The notes: generated from the sequence alone by a model not told the origin. A stretch of DNA of 17,359 bases from CAZLAK01 sp964557545 (GCA_964557545.1 CAZLAK010000031.1:1-17359); one strand, 5' to 3'; positions 1-8,164 are shown, counted from the stretch's first letter. Program-made: numbers and translations.

Positions 1-54
1 ACCCGGGTTACCGCCGTGAAAGGGCGGTGTCTTAGACCACTTGACCATGGGGCC
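1..54 (-). tRNA. tRNA-Glu (anticodon UUC), 3' part cut by window edge
   Basis: On the minus strand the gene begins at 54 with acceptor GGCCCCA. A D arm with GGT in its loop follows, then an anticodon stem CCGCC/GGCGG around the loop CTTTCAC, giving anticodon TTC (Glu). The sequence stops in the T arm at position 1, so the rest lies outside the window. It is 22 nt downstream of tRNA-Pro on the same strand, so the two are probably one transcript from the promoter at 172-200. Confidence 0.93.
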
Positions 55-76
55 GTATTTACATTACTTTAAATAC

Positions 77-154
77 TGGTCGGGATGGAGGGATTTGAAC
101 CCCCGGCCTCTTGCTCCCAAGGCAAGCGCGCTGACCAAGCTGCGCCACATCCCG
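77..154 (-). tRNA. tRNA-Pro (anticodon UGG), CCA encoded
   Basis: The minus strand from 154 reads acceptor CGGGATG and closes with CATCCCG, discriminator A and a genome-encoded CCA (77-79). The anticodon stem CTTGC/GCAAG encloses the loop CTTGGGA, giving anticodon TGG (Pro). The T arm carries GGTTCAAAT. All four arms pair well. It is the first gene of a leftward tRNA transcript that continues into tRNA-Glu. Confidence 0.96.
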
Positions 155-171
155 CTCTTTGTGCAAAATAA

Positions 172-200
172 ATTATAAACAAATGAGGATATAACGTCAA
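172..200 (-). promoter_or_regulatory. Sigma-70-type promoter of the tRNA-Pro/tRNA-Glu transcript
   Basis: On the minus strand there is TTGACG (200-195), a 17-bp spacer, and a perfect TATAAT (177-172). The predicted transcription start near 165 lies about 10 nt before the mature 5' end of tRNA-Pro. This is the strongest promoter match in the window, as expected for a stable-RNA operon. Confidence 0.85.
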
Positions 201-224
201 TCCATTCAAGTAATAAAAAAATTA

Positions 225-251
225 CCAAAAAAAAGCCAGCTTTAAAGCTGG
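225..251 (-). terminator. Rho-independent terminator reading leftward
   Basis: The palindrome CCAGCTTTAAAGCTGG (236-251) is followed, on the minus strand, by a run of eight Ts with one more base between. On the plus strand there is no T-run, so it can only act on leftward transcripts. It lies upstream of the tRNA promoter, where no minus-strand gene comes in from the right. It may insulate the tRNA operon from antisense transcription of the acs leader or end an unrecognised small RNA. Confidence 0.65.
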
Positions 252-312
252 TCGGGGAGAGATTTCTTTGCCTAAGCGGAGTGTTTATATTTTTACCCCG
301 TAAAAGAATAAT

Positions 313-333
313 TATTCGGATTAAATATTCGGA
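313..333 (+). repeat. Direct repeat TATTCGGA x2 upstream of acsC
   Basis: TATTCGGA occurs at 313-320 and again at 326-333, a 13-bp period, with TTAAA between the copies. It is about 140 bp upstream of acsC. Paired direct repeats of this size may be a transcription-factor site, but I recognise no known regulator motif. Confidence 0.4.
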
Positions 334-379
334 AGTATTTTAAAACTTTAGGGAAATTGCGGTAATAGAGCAGAATAAA

Positions 380-423
380 CGTGCAAGGAGGAAAAATAAT
401 ACCTTTTGTAGAAGACTTGCACG
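380..423 (+). promoter_or_regulatory. Leader stem-loop with an SD-like motif, upstream of acsC
   Basis: CGTGCAAG (380-387) pairs perfectly with CTTGCACG (416-423) across a 28-nt loop. AAGGAGG (385-391) overlaps the left arm, so folding would partly hide it. Seven nt after it comes an ATA codon (399-401) opening a 13-codon frame that ends TAA at 438-440. There is no ATG. It could be an RNA regulatory element, a leader peptide with a non-standard start, or the remnant of a lost small gene. Confidence 0.4.
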
Positions 424-470
424 AAACTGAGTGCACCTAAAATAATTGCTACAACAGGAGAGAAAGAAAA

Positions 471-1805
471 ATGAGTTTAACTGGCCTAGAAATATTTAAG
501 CTATTGCCTAAAACTAATTGCAAAGAATGTGGAGCAGCTACATGTCTTGCCTTTGCCATGTCTTTAGCAACCGGCAAAGCTAGTGCAGATAAGTGTCCCC
601 ACTTGAGTGAAACGGCGAAAGAAGTACTGGGAGCGGCTTCTGCTCCGCCAGTAGCACTTATCAGGATAGGCACGGGGGAAAGAGAAATACAAATCGGCAA
701 CGAAACAGTTCTTTTCCGTCATGACAAGAGATTTGAAAACCCGTGCGCCATAGCTGTCTTGCTGGGGGACGATCTGACTAGTGACGATATATACAACCGC
801 GCGAAGCACGTCAGCGCGTTGTGTTTTGAGCGGATGGGAAACTTTTACGGAGTTGACCTTTTGGCCGTGGAAAACCGCACCGGTGATGCCGTAAGCTTTG
901 CAGAAGCGGTAAGCATTGCTGCCAGTGCAGCACCCAATTCCTTTATATTAATAAGCGAGATTCCAGAGGCCATTGAACGGGCCCTGCCCAAAGTCTTAGA
1001 CAGAAAACCCCTTATCTGCGCTGCTACGAATGCAAATTACGAGCAAATGGCCGGCATTGCCAAAAACTATAAACTGCCCCTGGTGGTGAAGGCCGGCGGG
1101 CTGGACGAACTGGCTGAACTGTCGGAAAAAATCACCGGGCTGGGAGTAAGAGATCTCGTCCTGTACCCGGCCGGTGACTGTCTTTCTGAGGCGCTGTACG
1201 CCCAAACTCAAATCCGCCGTCTTGCTTTAAAGAAATTTAGAGCTTTCGGTTACCCGACAATAGCTTTTGCAAAAAGTATTGATCCGGTGCAGGCAGTACT
1301 GGAGGCATGTGTCTATATATGCAAGTACGCCGGCATTGTAGTTATTGAGAACCCAAAACCCGAGGATATATTGGCACTAATAACGCTGCGTTTAAATATT
1401 TACACTGACCCGCAGAAACCGGCTGCTGTAGAGCCAAAAATCTATGAGGTTCTCTCTCCCAGCCCGGATTCGCCGGTCTACGTTACCACCAACTTTTCTC
1501 TTACCTTTTACTGTGTAGCCGGCGACGTTGAGGCTTCAAAGGTACCGGGCTATATACTGCCCGTTGATACAGACGGCGTGTCCGTCCTTACGGGGTGGGC
1601 AGCGGGGAAATTTACCCCCGAAAAAATAGCCGAGTTTTTGCAGACGAGCGGTATTAGCAATAAGGTTTCTCACCGTAAGGTGATTATACCCGGCAGTGTA
1701 GCAGTGCTGGGCAGTAAATTAGAGGAAATTTCCGGATGGCAGGTGCTGGTAGGGCCGCGCGAATCCACCGGTATCCCCGCCTTTATAAAAAACAACTGGA
1801 AGTAA
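471..1805 (+). CDS. acsC: Corrinoid iron-sulfur protein large (gamma) subunit, AcsC
   Basis: AcsC is the large subunit of the cytoplasmic CFeSP. Its cobalamin takes the methyl group from methyl-THF (through AcsE) and gives it to acetyl-CoA synthase. The 444 residues match the usual family length of about 445. The N-terminus carries the [4Fe-4S] motif C17-x2-C20-x4-C25-x16-C42 in the context TNCKECGAATC, which in this family binds the low-potential cluster used for reductive activation. A TIM-barrel-like middle follows. The C-terminal B12-binding part shows the family segments VYVTTNFSLTFY, VDTDGVSVLTGWAAGKF and a VGPRESTGIPAF ending. The ATG at 471 follows AGGAG at 456-460. It is first in an operon with acsV 32 nt downstream, and no CODH/ACS subunit gene lies upstream. 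Confidence 0.97.
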   Translation: MSLTGLEIFKLLPKTNCKECGAATCLAFAMSLATGKASADKCPHLSETAKEVLGAASAPPVALIRIGTGEREIQIGNETVLFRHDKRFENPCAIAVLLGDDLTSDDIYNRAKHVSALCFERMGNFYGVDLLAVENRTGDAVSFAEAVSIAASAAPNSFILISEIPEAIERALPKVLDRKPLICAATNANYEQMAGIAKNYKLPLVVKAGGLDELAELSEKITGLGVRDLVLYPAGDCLSEALYAQTQIRRLALKKFRAFGYPTIAFAKSIDPVQAVLEACVYICKYAGIVVIENPKPEDILALITLRLNIYTDPQKPAAVEPKIYEVLSPSPDSPVYVTTNFSLTFYCVAGDVEASKVPGYILPVDTDGVSVLTGWAAGKFTPEKIAEFLQTSGISNKVSHRKVIIPGSVAVLGSKLEEISGWQVLVGPRESTGIPAFIKNNWK

Positions 1806-1837
1806 ACTAGTACTGTCTAGGGGGTTGTTGGGCCCCG

Positions 1838-3763
1838 ATGAATGAATACACAGTTCTCTTTCTCCCGGAAGGTAAGGTGGGCAAGGCAAGAGCCGGCCAA
1901 AGTCTATTAGAAGCAGCGTCACTGGCTGGTATACTGCTCCCTAGATCCTGTAACGGAAAAGGTTCCTGCGGCCAGTGCAAGGTCCGGGTGACCAGCGGCA
2001 AGGTCAGCACAAAATTTTGGGGCAGCTTGAGCAGCAGCGAAATTAATGAAGGTTACTGTCTGGCTTGCCAGACTTTTCCTGTTAGCGGAGTGGTAGTGGA
2101 GATCCCCCACCGCCTGCCTTTAGATGAGAGTGTGATAGAGCTCGAAGATACATTTATTGAAGGCGGTTCTCCAAACTTAAGCTGGGAGTTAGACCCGGCA
2201 AACACCAACCACGCGCTGCCGGGGCCGCTTTTTTTTAAAAAGGCGATCACTGTGCCAAAACCAACTGCTGAAGACAACTGCGACGATTTGAGCCGCCTGC
2301 AAAAAGAACTGGAAAAGCAAACCGGCATTAAAACGCACTTAAAAAGCCTTTTTGTTCTGCAAAACCTGCCTCGTTCTTTGAGAAGCGGCAACTGGCAGGT
2401 TACTGTATCGCTAAACGACACCGAAGGAACATCAGCTGAGATTGTAGGAGTTGAATCCAGCTTTGAGCAAAGAACCAGCTACGGCCTTGTCCTGGATATT
2501 GGTACAACTACTGTGGCTGCCCTGCTGGTTGAACTGGAAAGCGGGAAAACAGTGGCCAGCCGGGGAACTTACAACCGCCAGATTGTCTTTGGTGACGATA
2601 TAATCAGCAGGATTATTTACGCAACAGATACATCAGGGGGGCGGGAAGAACTGCGTTCGGCAGTGCTGGCCACAGCCAACGGTCTGGTAGCCGGTATCAC
2701 CGGTGGAGCAAAAATTAATCCCGGTGATATCATGGCGGCCGCCTGTGCCGGCAACACAACCATGACCCACCTCTTTCTGGGCATCGACCCCGCATATATA
2801 AGGCTGGAACCCTATACGCCTGCGGTCGGCAATGTCCCTTATTTTACAGCCGGGGAAATAGGCCTTGAAATCAACCCTTTGGCTGTAACCGGCTTTTTGC
2901 CTTGTCCGGCCAGCTATGTTGGCGGCGATACGGTGGCAGGTGTGCTCTACACCGGGCTTTTTGCCACAGAAAAACTCACTTTATTTATTGACATAGGCAC
3001 CAACGGCGAAATGGTGCTGGGAAATAAGGAGTGGCTGGTAGCCTGCGCCTGTTCAGCCGGACCGGCCTTTGAAGGCGGGGGTATAAGGCACGGCATGAGG
3101 GCCTTGCCCGGTGCCATTGAGGCTGTAAAAATTGAGGATAACGGGGCAGTAAAAATTAAAACTGTTGGTGGCCTGCCGCCCACGGGTATCTGCGGCACGG
3201 GCCTCATCAGCACCCTGGCAGCCCTGCGTGAGGCCGGGATTATCGACAGGGCGGGCAATCTTACAGTCCAGCGTTTTCATGACCGCTTAAAAATGGGCGA
3301 TGACGGCCCGCTGTTTGTCGTGGCAAGCAGTAATGAGAGCGGTCACAATGAGGAGATAACCATTTCCGAAAGCGAGATAAAAAATTTAATACGCACTAAA
3401 GCGGCAGTTTTTGCCGGCATCCGCACCATGCTGAGGTCAGTCGGTCTTAAGCAAGAATCCATAGAAAAAGTTATAATTGCCGGCGGATTTGGACGGTACA
3501 TCAATATTAAAGATGCTGTAGAAATAGGTCTCTTGCCGGATTTGCCCCAAGACAGGTTTTCTTTTGCTGGCAATACCTCGTTAAAAGGGGCAAAATTATA
3601 CCTTCTTTCACGGGCGGCCAGAGAAAAGGCCAGAGAAATCGCCCAAAAAATTACCTGCCTTGAGCTCAGTTTAGGTAACACATTTATGGAAGAATATATG
3701 GCTGCTCTATTTTTACCCCATACCGATCTAAAACTATTCCCCAGCATCAACAGCAAACAATAA
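1838..3763 (+). CDS. acsV: Reductive activator of the corrinoid iron-sulfur protein (RACo/AcsV type)
   Basis: This family uses ATP to push electrons uphill onto CFeSP when its cobalt has been oxidised to inactive Co(II). The N-terminal domain is a plant-type [2Fe-2S] ferredoxin fold: C38 and C44-x2-C47 in CNGKGSCGQC, with C77 as the usual fourth ligand (C74 is also nearby). After a linker there is an ASKHA-type ATPase. Its phosphate loops are DIGTTT (220-225) and DIGTNGE (385-391), followed by the glycine-rich ACSAGPAFEGGG and IIAGGFGRY near the C-terminus. The 641 residues fit the family. The start is ATG 1838, with AGGGGG 13 nt upstream, a rather long spacing. It sits between the two CFeSP subunit genes, the arrangement known from acetogens and carboxydotrophs, which supports the role. 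Confidence 0.94.
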   Translation: MNEYTVLFLPEGKVGKARAGQSLLEAASLAGILLPRSCNGKGSCGQCKVRVTSGKVSTKFWGSLSSSEINEGYCLACQTFPVSGVVVEIPHRLPLDESVIELEDTFIEGGSPNLSWELDPANTNHALPGPLFFKKAITVPKPTAEDNCDDLSRLQKELEKQTGIKTHLKSLFVLQNLPRSLRSGNWQVTVSLNDTEGTSAEIVGVESSFEQRTSYGLVLDIGTTTVAALLVELESGKTVASRGTYNRQIVFGDDIISRIIYATDTSGGREELRSAVLATANGLVAGITGGAKINPGDIMAAACAGNTTMTHLFLGIDPAYIRLEPYTPAVGNVPYFTAGEIGLEINPLAVTGFLPCPASYVGGDTVAGVLYTGLFATEKLTLFIDIGTNGEMVLGNKEWLVACACSAGPAFEGGGIRHGMRALPGAIEAVKIEDNGAVKIKTVGGLPPTGICGTGLISTLAALREAGIIDRAGNLTVQRFHDRLKMGDDGPLFVVASSNESGHNEEITISESEIKNLIRTKAAVFAGIRTMLRSVGLKQESIEKVIIAGGFGRYINIKDAVEIGLLPDLPQDRFSFAGNTSLKGAKLYLLSRAAREKAREIAQKITCLELSLGNTFMEEYMAALFLPHTDLKLFPSINSKQ

Positions 3764-3790
3764 CAGGTAAGAACCGGAAAGGAGTAAAAT

Positions 3791-4717
3791 ATGGTTGTAA
3801 AACCTGTAGTAGAGAACTGGAGAGGACAAGTGACCGAAATGGTTATCGGCCGGGCACCGCGCCAAATAAGAGTTGGCGGTGATGCTTCCCTGCCGTTCTT
3901 AAAGTTTGAGGGAAAAATCCCCAATAAGCCCGTAGCCGCTTTAGAAGTTTTAGACACCGAGCCTGAAGAATGGCCGCAGCCCCTTTTGGAAGCCCTTGCC
4001 GGATATACCAGCAACCCGGTAATTTGGGCCCAAAAATGCATCGAATACGGAGCAGAAATGATATGCCTTCGTCTTGCCAGCACTGACCCGGAAGGCCAAA
4101 ACTCTTCACCGGCCCGGGCAGCAGATGTGGCCAGGGCTGTGGCCGAAGCCGTAGATGTGCCGCTTATCATTACCGGCTGCGGGGTAGAAGAAAAAGACGC
4201 CGACGTACTGCCGGCAGTTTGTGAAGCTATATCTGGTCAAAACGCTCTTATTGGCTGTGCCACAGCCAATAACTATAAATCAATAGCAGCTGCTGTCAAA
4301 GAGCACGGCCACAATATTATTGCTTCTTCACCCTTGGATATAAATTTAGCCAAACAGCTCAACATACTCATCAGTGAGATGGACATCCCACCCAGCAGAA
4401 TTGCTATCGACCCGCTAGTTGGCCCTTTGGGTTACGGCTTGGAATACGCTTACTCTATTATGGAACGCATCCGCCTGGGCGCCTTGTCCGGCGACAGGAT
4501 GCTGGCCATGCCCGTTATCTGCTTTGTAGGCCAGGAGGTCTGGAAGGTAAAGGAAGCAAGAACTGAAAGTGAAGAGTGGGGAGAATTAAACAGCCGGGCA
4601 GTCCTATGGGAACTGGTGACCGCTTCAAGCCTGGCTCAAGCCGGAGGTTCAATCTTTGTGTTCCGCCACCCCCTTTCATTAAAACATTTTCAAACCCACA
4701 TAGCATCTTTAATGTAA
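3791..4717 (+). CDS. acsD: Corrinoid iron-sulfur protein small (beta) subunit, AcsD
   Basis: AcsD is a TIM-barrel subunit that pairs with AcsC to form CFeSP and helps cover the cobalamin. It runs 308 residues, slightly shorter than the roughly 320 known from Moorella. Family landmarks are VGGDASLPF near residue 28, an IWAQKCIEYGAEMICLRL strand-helix unit, the SPLDINLAKQLNILISEMDIP segment, IDPLVGPLGYGLEYAYSIMER and MPVICFVGQEVWKVKEA. The ATG at 3791 follows AAAGGAG (3778-3784) at a good 6-nt spacing. It is 27 nt after acsV and is the last gene of this tight block. The next gene lies 178 nt away behind its own predicted promoter. Confidence 0.96.
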   Translation: MVVKPVVENWRGQVTEMVIGRAPRQIRVGGDASLPFLKFEGKIPNKPVAALEVLDTEPEEWPQPLLEALAGYTSNPVIWAQKCIEYGAEMICLRLASTDPEGQNSSPARAADVARAVAEAVDVPLIITGCGVEEKDADVLPAVCEAISGQNALIGCATANNYKSIAAAVKEHGHNIIASSPLDINLAKQLNILISEMDIPPSRIAIDPLVGPLGYGLEYAYSIMERIRLGALSGDRMLAMPVICFVGQEVWKVKEARTESEEWGELNSRAVLWELVTASSLAQAGGSIFVFRHPLSLKHFQTHIASLM

Positions 4718-4790
4718 TAAGTTCCGTAAAACCCTGGCTTGGAAACAAGTGCTGCGCCATATTTTTACACAGAATTTGCTCACGAAATAC

Positions 4791-4820
4791 TTTACTAATC
4801 GTACTCATAGACCTTATAAT
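4791..4820 (+). promoter_or_regulatory. Predicted sigma-70-type promoter of carB
   Basis: TTTACT (4791-4796), an 18-bp spacer and a perfect TATAAT (4815-4820). It lies in the 178-nt gap between acsD and carB and would give a 5' leader of about 70 nt. It suggests that carB can be expressed independently of the acs genes. No clear terminator was seen after acsD, so read-through is also possible. Confidence 0.55.
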
Positions 4821-4825
4821 CGTTA

Positions 4826-4865
4826 AGGCGGTTTTTGGCGGCTGTCGCCTAATTAGCAAAAGCCG
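4826..4865 (+). promoter_or_regulatory. Possible competing stem-loops in the carB leader
   Basis: The predicted carB leader contains GGCG (4837-4840) pairing with CGCC (4846-4849) over a 5-nt loop. AGGCG (4826-4830) could pair with the same CGCCT, and CGGCT (4839-4843) could pair instead with AGCCG (4861-4865). The helices exclude one another, as in attenuators, but they are short and no T-run terminator follows. I did not find a PyrR-binding consensus, the usual control in Bacillota pyr operons. Confidence 0.25.
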
Positions 4866-4895
4866 GACTAAATCTCATAAATGGAGGATGGTCGT

Positions 4896-7800
4896 GTGCC
4901 TAAGAGGACGGATATCAACAAAATCTTGATTATAGGTTCGGGACCGATAATCATCGGACAGGCCTGTGAGTTTGACTACTCCGGCACTCAGGCCTGTAAG
5001 GCCCTAAAAAAGCTGGGGTACGAGATAGTCCTGGTTAACTCTAACCCGGCTACAATTATGACCGACCCTGGAATCGCTGACGTGACCTATATCGAACCTC
5101 TTACGGTTAAAGCACTTACAGATATTATAGCAAAAGAAAGGCCTGACGCCGTGCTCCCCAACCTAGGCGGGCAGTCAGGCTTAAATCTGGTTTCAGAACT
5201 CCACAGGCAAGGGGTTTTGGACCAGTACGGGGTTAAAGTAATAGGTGTGGAAGTAGATGCTATAGAAAAAGGCGAGGACCGCACTGCTTTTAAACAGACG
5301 ATGGAACGCTTAGGAATTGAAATGCCCCGCAGCAGGGCGGCATACAGTGTGGAAGAAGCAGAAGAAATTGCCAGAGAACTCGGTTACCCGGTAGTAATAC
5401 GTCCGGCATACACCTTGGGAGGCACCGGCGGCGGTCTGGTATACAATTTGGAAGAGCTTCGAACTGTTGCCAGCCGGGGGCTTGCGGCAAGCCTGGTAGG
5501 ACAGGTTTTGGTAGAGGAATCCGTACTGGGGTGGGAAGAACTCGAGCTGGAAGTCGTCAGGGATGCCAAGAACCAAAAAGTAACCGTTTGTTTTATAGAG
5601 AACGTAGATGCCATGGGGGTGCACACGGGAGATTCTTTCTGTGTGGCCCCCATGCTCACGATTAGCCCGGAGCTGCAGGCCCGCCTGCAGGAATACGCTT
5701 ACCGGGTAGTAGAAGCCATCGGCGTGATAGGCGGCACCAACATCCAGTTCGCCCACGACCCTAAAACCGGGCGGGTAGTAATTATCGAAATTAACCCCCG
5801 CACCTCACGATCTTCTGCCCTGGCTTCGAAGGCTACCGGCTTCCCCATAGCTTTCATTTCCTGCCTGCTGGCAGCCGGACTGACCTTAGACGAAATTCCC
5901 TACTGGAGAGAGGAGACACTGGACAAGTATACCCCCTCGGGAGATTACGTGGTCGTTAAGTTTGCCCGCTGGGCCTTTGAAAAGTTCCCGGGCGCTGTAG
6001 ATAAGCTGGGGACACAGATGAAGGCCGTAGGTGAAGTCATGAGCATAGGTAAGACCTATAAGGAAGCTCTGCAAAAGGCCATCCGTTCCCTGGAGATCAA
6101 CAGGTACGGCCTAGGGTTTGCCAAAGACTTCCATCAACGATCACTAGATGATCTCTTGGCCATGCTGGCCGAACCCACTAGCGAACGGCAGTTCATCATG
6201 TACGAAGCCCTGCGCAAAGGGGCTAGCATTGACGAACTATACCGTTTGACTCACATAAAACCCTGGTTCATCCAGCAAATGAAAGAACTGGTAGAGCTAG
6301 AAGAAGAGATCCTCCGGTACAAAGGCAAACAACTGCCAGAAGAGCTACTCATAAAAGCTAAGAAGGACGGGTTTGCGGACAAGTACCTGGCCATGCTCCT
6401 CGGGTTAAAGGAGACCGAAATCAGGGAGCGCCGCCTGGCACTGGGACTGACACAGGCCTGGGAGGCCATTCCCGTAAGCGGGGTAGAAAACGCCGCCTAC
6501 TACTTCTCGACTTACAACGCTTCGGACAAGACCAAGACCAGCAGCCGCCCCAAAGTTATGATCTTGGGCGGCGGGCCAAACCGCATCGGTCAGGGAATAG
6601 AATTCGATTACTGCTGCGTGCATTCCGTTTTCGCCTTAAAGGACCTCGGTTACGAGACGGTAATGGTAAACTGCAACCCGGAAACAGTTTCCACAGACTA
6701 TGATACCTCCGATAAGCTATACTTTGAACCGGTAACCGTAGAGGATGTGCTCAGCATATACGAAAAAGAAAAGCCCATCGGCGTCATCGTGCAGTTTGGA
6801 GGACAAACACCTCTAAACATAGCCCAGGAACTGGCCGAGGCGGGAGTAAGGATACTGGGAACTTCTCCCGATACCATAGACCTGGCCGAAGACCGCGACC
6901 GCTTTAGGCTCATGATGAAGAAACTGGGCATACCTATGCCCGAAGCGGGCATGGCAGCCAACCTGGAGGAAGCCCTCAAGGTAGCTTCAGAGATTGGCTA
7001 CCCGTTGATGGTAAGGCCTTCCTATGTATTGGGAGGCAGGGGCATGGAAATAGTCTACGATGAGGAGATGTTGCGCCAGTACGTGGCAGCTGCAGTCGGG
7101 GTAACGCCGGAAAGGCCCATCCTCATAGACAAGTTTTTGAGCAATGCTGTTGAAGCTGAGGCCGATGCTATTGCCGACGGAAAGGAAGCTTTCGTGCCCG
7201 CGGTCATGGAGCACATTGAACTGGCCGGCATTCACTCGGGGGATTCGGCCTGCGTCATCCCGCCGGTAACCATCCCCCAAAGGCACCTCGATACTATTGA
7301 GGAATACACGAAGAGGATCGCGCGCGAACTGGGAGTCATTGGCCTTATGAACATCCAGTATGCTATTGCCGGCGACAGAGTCTACGTGCTGGAGGCCAAC
7401 CCGCGCGCTTCCCGGACCGTTCCCCTGGTATCCAAAGTGTGCAACATATTGATGGTCAAGATTGCCACTCAGATCATCATGGCCCATGCCAACGGCAAAG
7501 AATTCTCCGTTGGCCATCTCAAAAAGAGACAGCTGCAGCACTTCGGTGTTAAGGAAGCGGTATTTCCATTTAACATGTTCCCTGAGGTCGACCCCATACT
7601 TGGCCCTGAGATGCGCTCCACCGGTGAAGTACTGGGCTTGGCAGACAGCTTTGGACTGGCTTATTTTAAAGCTCAAGAAGCTACGTTGTCACCGCTGCCT
7701 ACCAGCGGGACCGTTTTTATCAGCGTAAGTGACCAGGACAAACCGGCAGCCCTGGAGGTGGCAAGAGAATTTATTAAACTGGGCTTTAAAATCAGGGCAA

Positions 7801-8120
7801 CAGCAGGAACTTACAATTATTTACGGGAAAACGGGGTTGGCAGCGAACACATTGAATATATAAAGAAACTCGGCGAAGGCAGGCCTAATGTACTGGACGC
7901 CATAACGAACAAGGAGATCCAGTTGGTGATAAACACCCCAGCAACTAAGCGAAGCAAGCACGACGATTCTTATATCCGCAAGGCGGCAATCAGGAATAAG
8001 GTGCCGTACATTACTACTATGGCTGCTGCCTTGGCTAGTGTAAAGGGCATAGCGGCTTATAGGGAGAGTCTGGTGTATTCCAAGCCGCCAAAATCACTGC
8101 AGGAATACCATTCCACATAA
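4896..8120 (+). CDS. carB: Carbamoyl-phosphate synthetase large subunit, CarB
   Basis: CarB makes carbamoyl phosphate from bicarbonate, two ATP and ammonia, normally supplied by the CarA glutaminase, for pyrimidine and arginine synthesis. The 1074 residues match the E. coli length. Domains in order are the carboxyphosphate ATP-grasp half (about 1-400), an oligomerisation part, the second ATP-grasp half (about 550-935), and a C-terminal MGS-like allosteric domain. R129 and R169 (RPAYTLGGTGGG) fall at the E. coli positions, and EINPRTSRSSAL (from E298) carries the metal/ATP ligands. The allosteric domain keeps T969 and T972 in ATAGTYNYL, where E. coli CarB binds UMP/IMP. I prefer GTG 4896 (reading MPKRTDINK) because GGAGG precedes it at 8 nt. 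The in-frame ATG at 4881 has no SD. There is no carA next to it, and it separates acsD from acsE. Confidence 0.96.
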   Translation: MPKRTDINKILIIGSGPIIIGQACEFDYSGTQACKALKKLGYEIVLVNSNPATIMTDPGIADVTYIEPLTVKALTDIIAKERPDAVLPNLGGQSGLNLVSELHRQGVLDQYGVKVIGVEVDAIEKGEDRTAFKQTMERLGIEMPRSRAAYSVEEAEEIARELGYPVVIRPAYTLGGTGGGLVYNLEELRTVASRGLAASLVGQVLVEESVLGWEELELEVVRDAKNQKVTVCFIENVDAMGVHTGDSFCVAPMLTISPELQARLQEYAYRVVEAIGVIGGTNIQFAHDPKTGRVVIIEINPRTSRSSALASKATGFPIAFISCLLAAGLTLDEIPYWREETLDKYTPSGDYVVVKFARWAFEKFPGAVDKLGTQMKAVGEVMSIGKTYKEALQKAIRSLEINRYGLGFAKDFHQRSLDDLLAMLAEPTSERQFIMYEALRKGASIDELYRLTHIKPWFIQQMKELVELEEEILRYKGKQLPEELLIKAKKDGFADKYLAMLLGLKETEIRERRLALGLTQAWEAIPVSGVENAAYYFSTYNASDKTKTSSRPKVMILGGGPNRIGQGIEFDYCCVHSVFALKDLGYETVMVNCNPETVSTDYDTSDKLYFEPVTVEDVLSIYEKEKPIGVIVQFGGQTPLNIAQELAEAGVRILGTSPDTIDLAEDRDRFRLMMKKLGIPMPEAGMAANLEEALKVASEIGYPLMVRPSYVLGGRGMEIVYDEEMLRQYVAAAVGVTPERPILIDKFLSNAVEAEADAIADGKEAFVPAVMEHIELAGIHSGDSACVIPPVTIPQRHLDTIEEYTKRIARELGVIGLMNIQYAIAGDRVYVLEANPRASRTVPLVSKVCNILMVKIATQIIMAHANGKEFSVGHLKKRQLQHFGVKEAVFPFNMFPEVDPILGPEMRSTGEVLGLADSFGLAYFKAQEATLSPLPTSGTVFISVSDQDKPAALEVAREFIKLGFKIRATAGTYNYLRENGVGSEHIEYIKKLGEGRPNVLDAITNKEIQLVINTPATKRSKHDDSYIRKAAIRNKVPYITTMAAALASVKGIAAYRESLVYSKPPKSLQEYHST

Positions 8121-8142
8121 ATTTACCGGCTAACCTCTAGAT

Positions 8143-8157
8143 CGCTGTACCGCTGTA
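8143..8157 (+). repeat. Short direct repeat CGCTGTA x2 upstream of acsE
   Basis: CGCTGTA occurs at 8143-8149 and 8151-8157, an 8-bp period, just upstream of a TATAAT (8165-8170). It overlaps the place where a -35 box should be, and no good -35 sequence is present there. That would suit an activator-dependent promoter for acsE-metV-metF, but this is inference. Confidence 0.35.
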
Positions 8158-8164
8158 TTAGTAG

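Larger units (their letters stand above)
252..470 (+). other. Non-coding leader region of the acsC-acsV-acsD operon
   Basis: Together with 155-251 this makes about 316 bases without a recognised protein gene. It is AT-rich and holds a pair of TATTCGGA direct repeats (313-333), a perfect 8-bp inverted repeat (380-387 with 416-423), an isolated AAGGAGG SD-like motif (385-391), and the acsC SD AGGAG (456-460). I do not see a convincing -35/-10 pair. A weak possibility is TTTAAA (339-344) with TAATAG (363-368), spacer 18. No known riboswitch class was recognised. Confidence 0.5.

Noticed and set aside
252..470. Cobalamin or other known riboswitch before acsC
   Set aside because: I found no B12-box-like or other familiar aptamer consensus. 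The only structure is the simple inverted repeat, listed as unexplained.
3343..4170. A 275-codon open frame on the minus strand across the acsV/acsD junction
   Set aside because: It is antisense to two well-supported genes, is serine/alanine-rich with no recognisable domain, and mirrors their codon bias.
4738..4749. CTTG-GAAA-CAAG hairpin after acsD as a terminator
   Set aside because: The stem is only 4 bp and no T-run follows directly.
4576..4929. A 117-codon plus-strand frame covering the end of acsD and the acsD-carB gap
   Set aside because: It is out of frame with acsD, lacks an SD, has no recognisable domain, and overlaps the predicted carB promoter.
6987..7676. A 229-codon minus-strand open frame inside carB
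   Set aside because: It is fully antisense to conserved CarB sequence, and its residues look like reverse-strand reading of carB codons.
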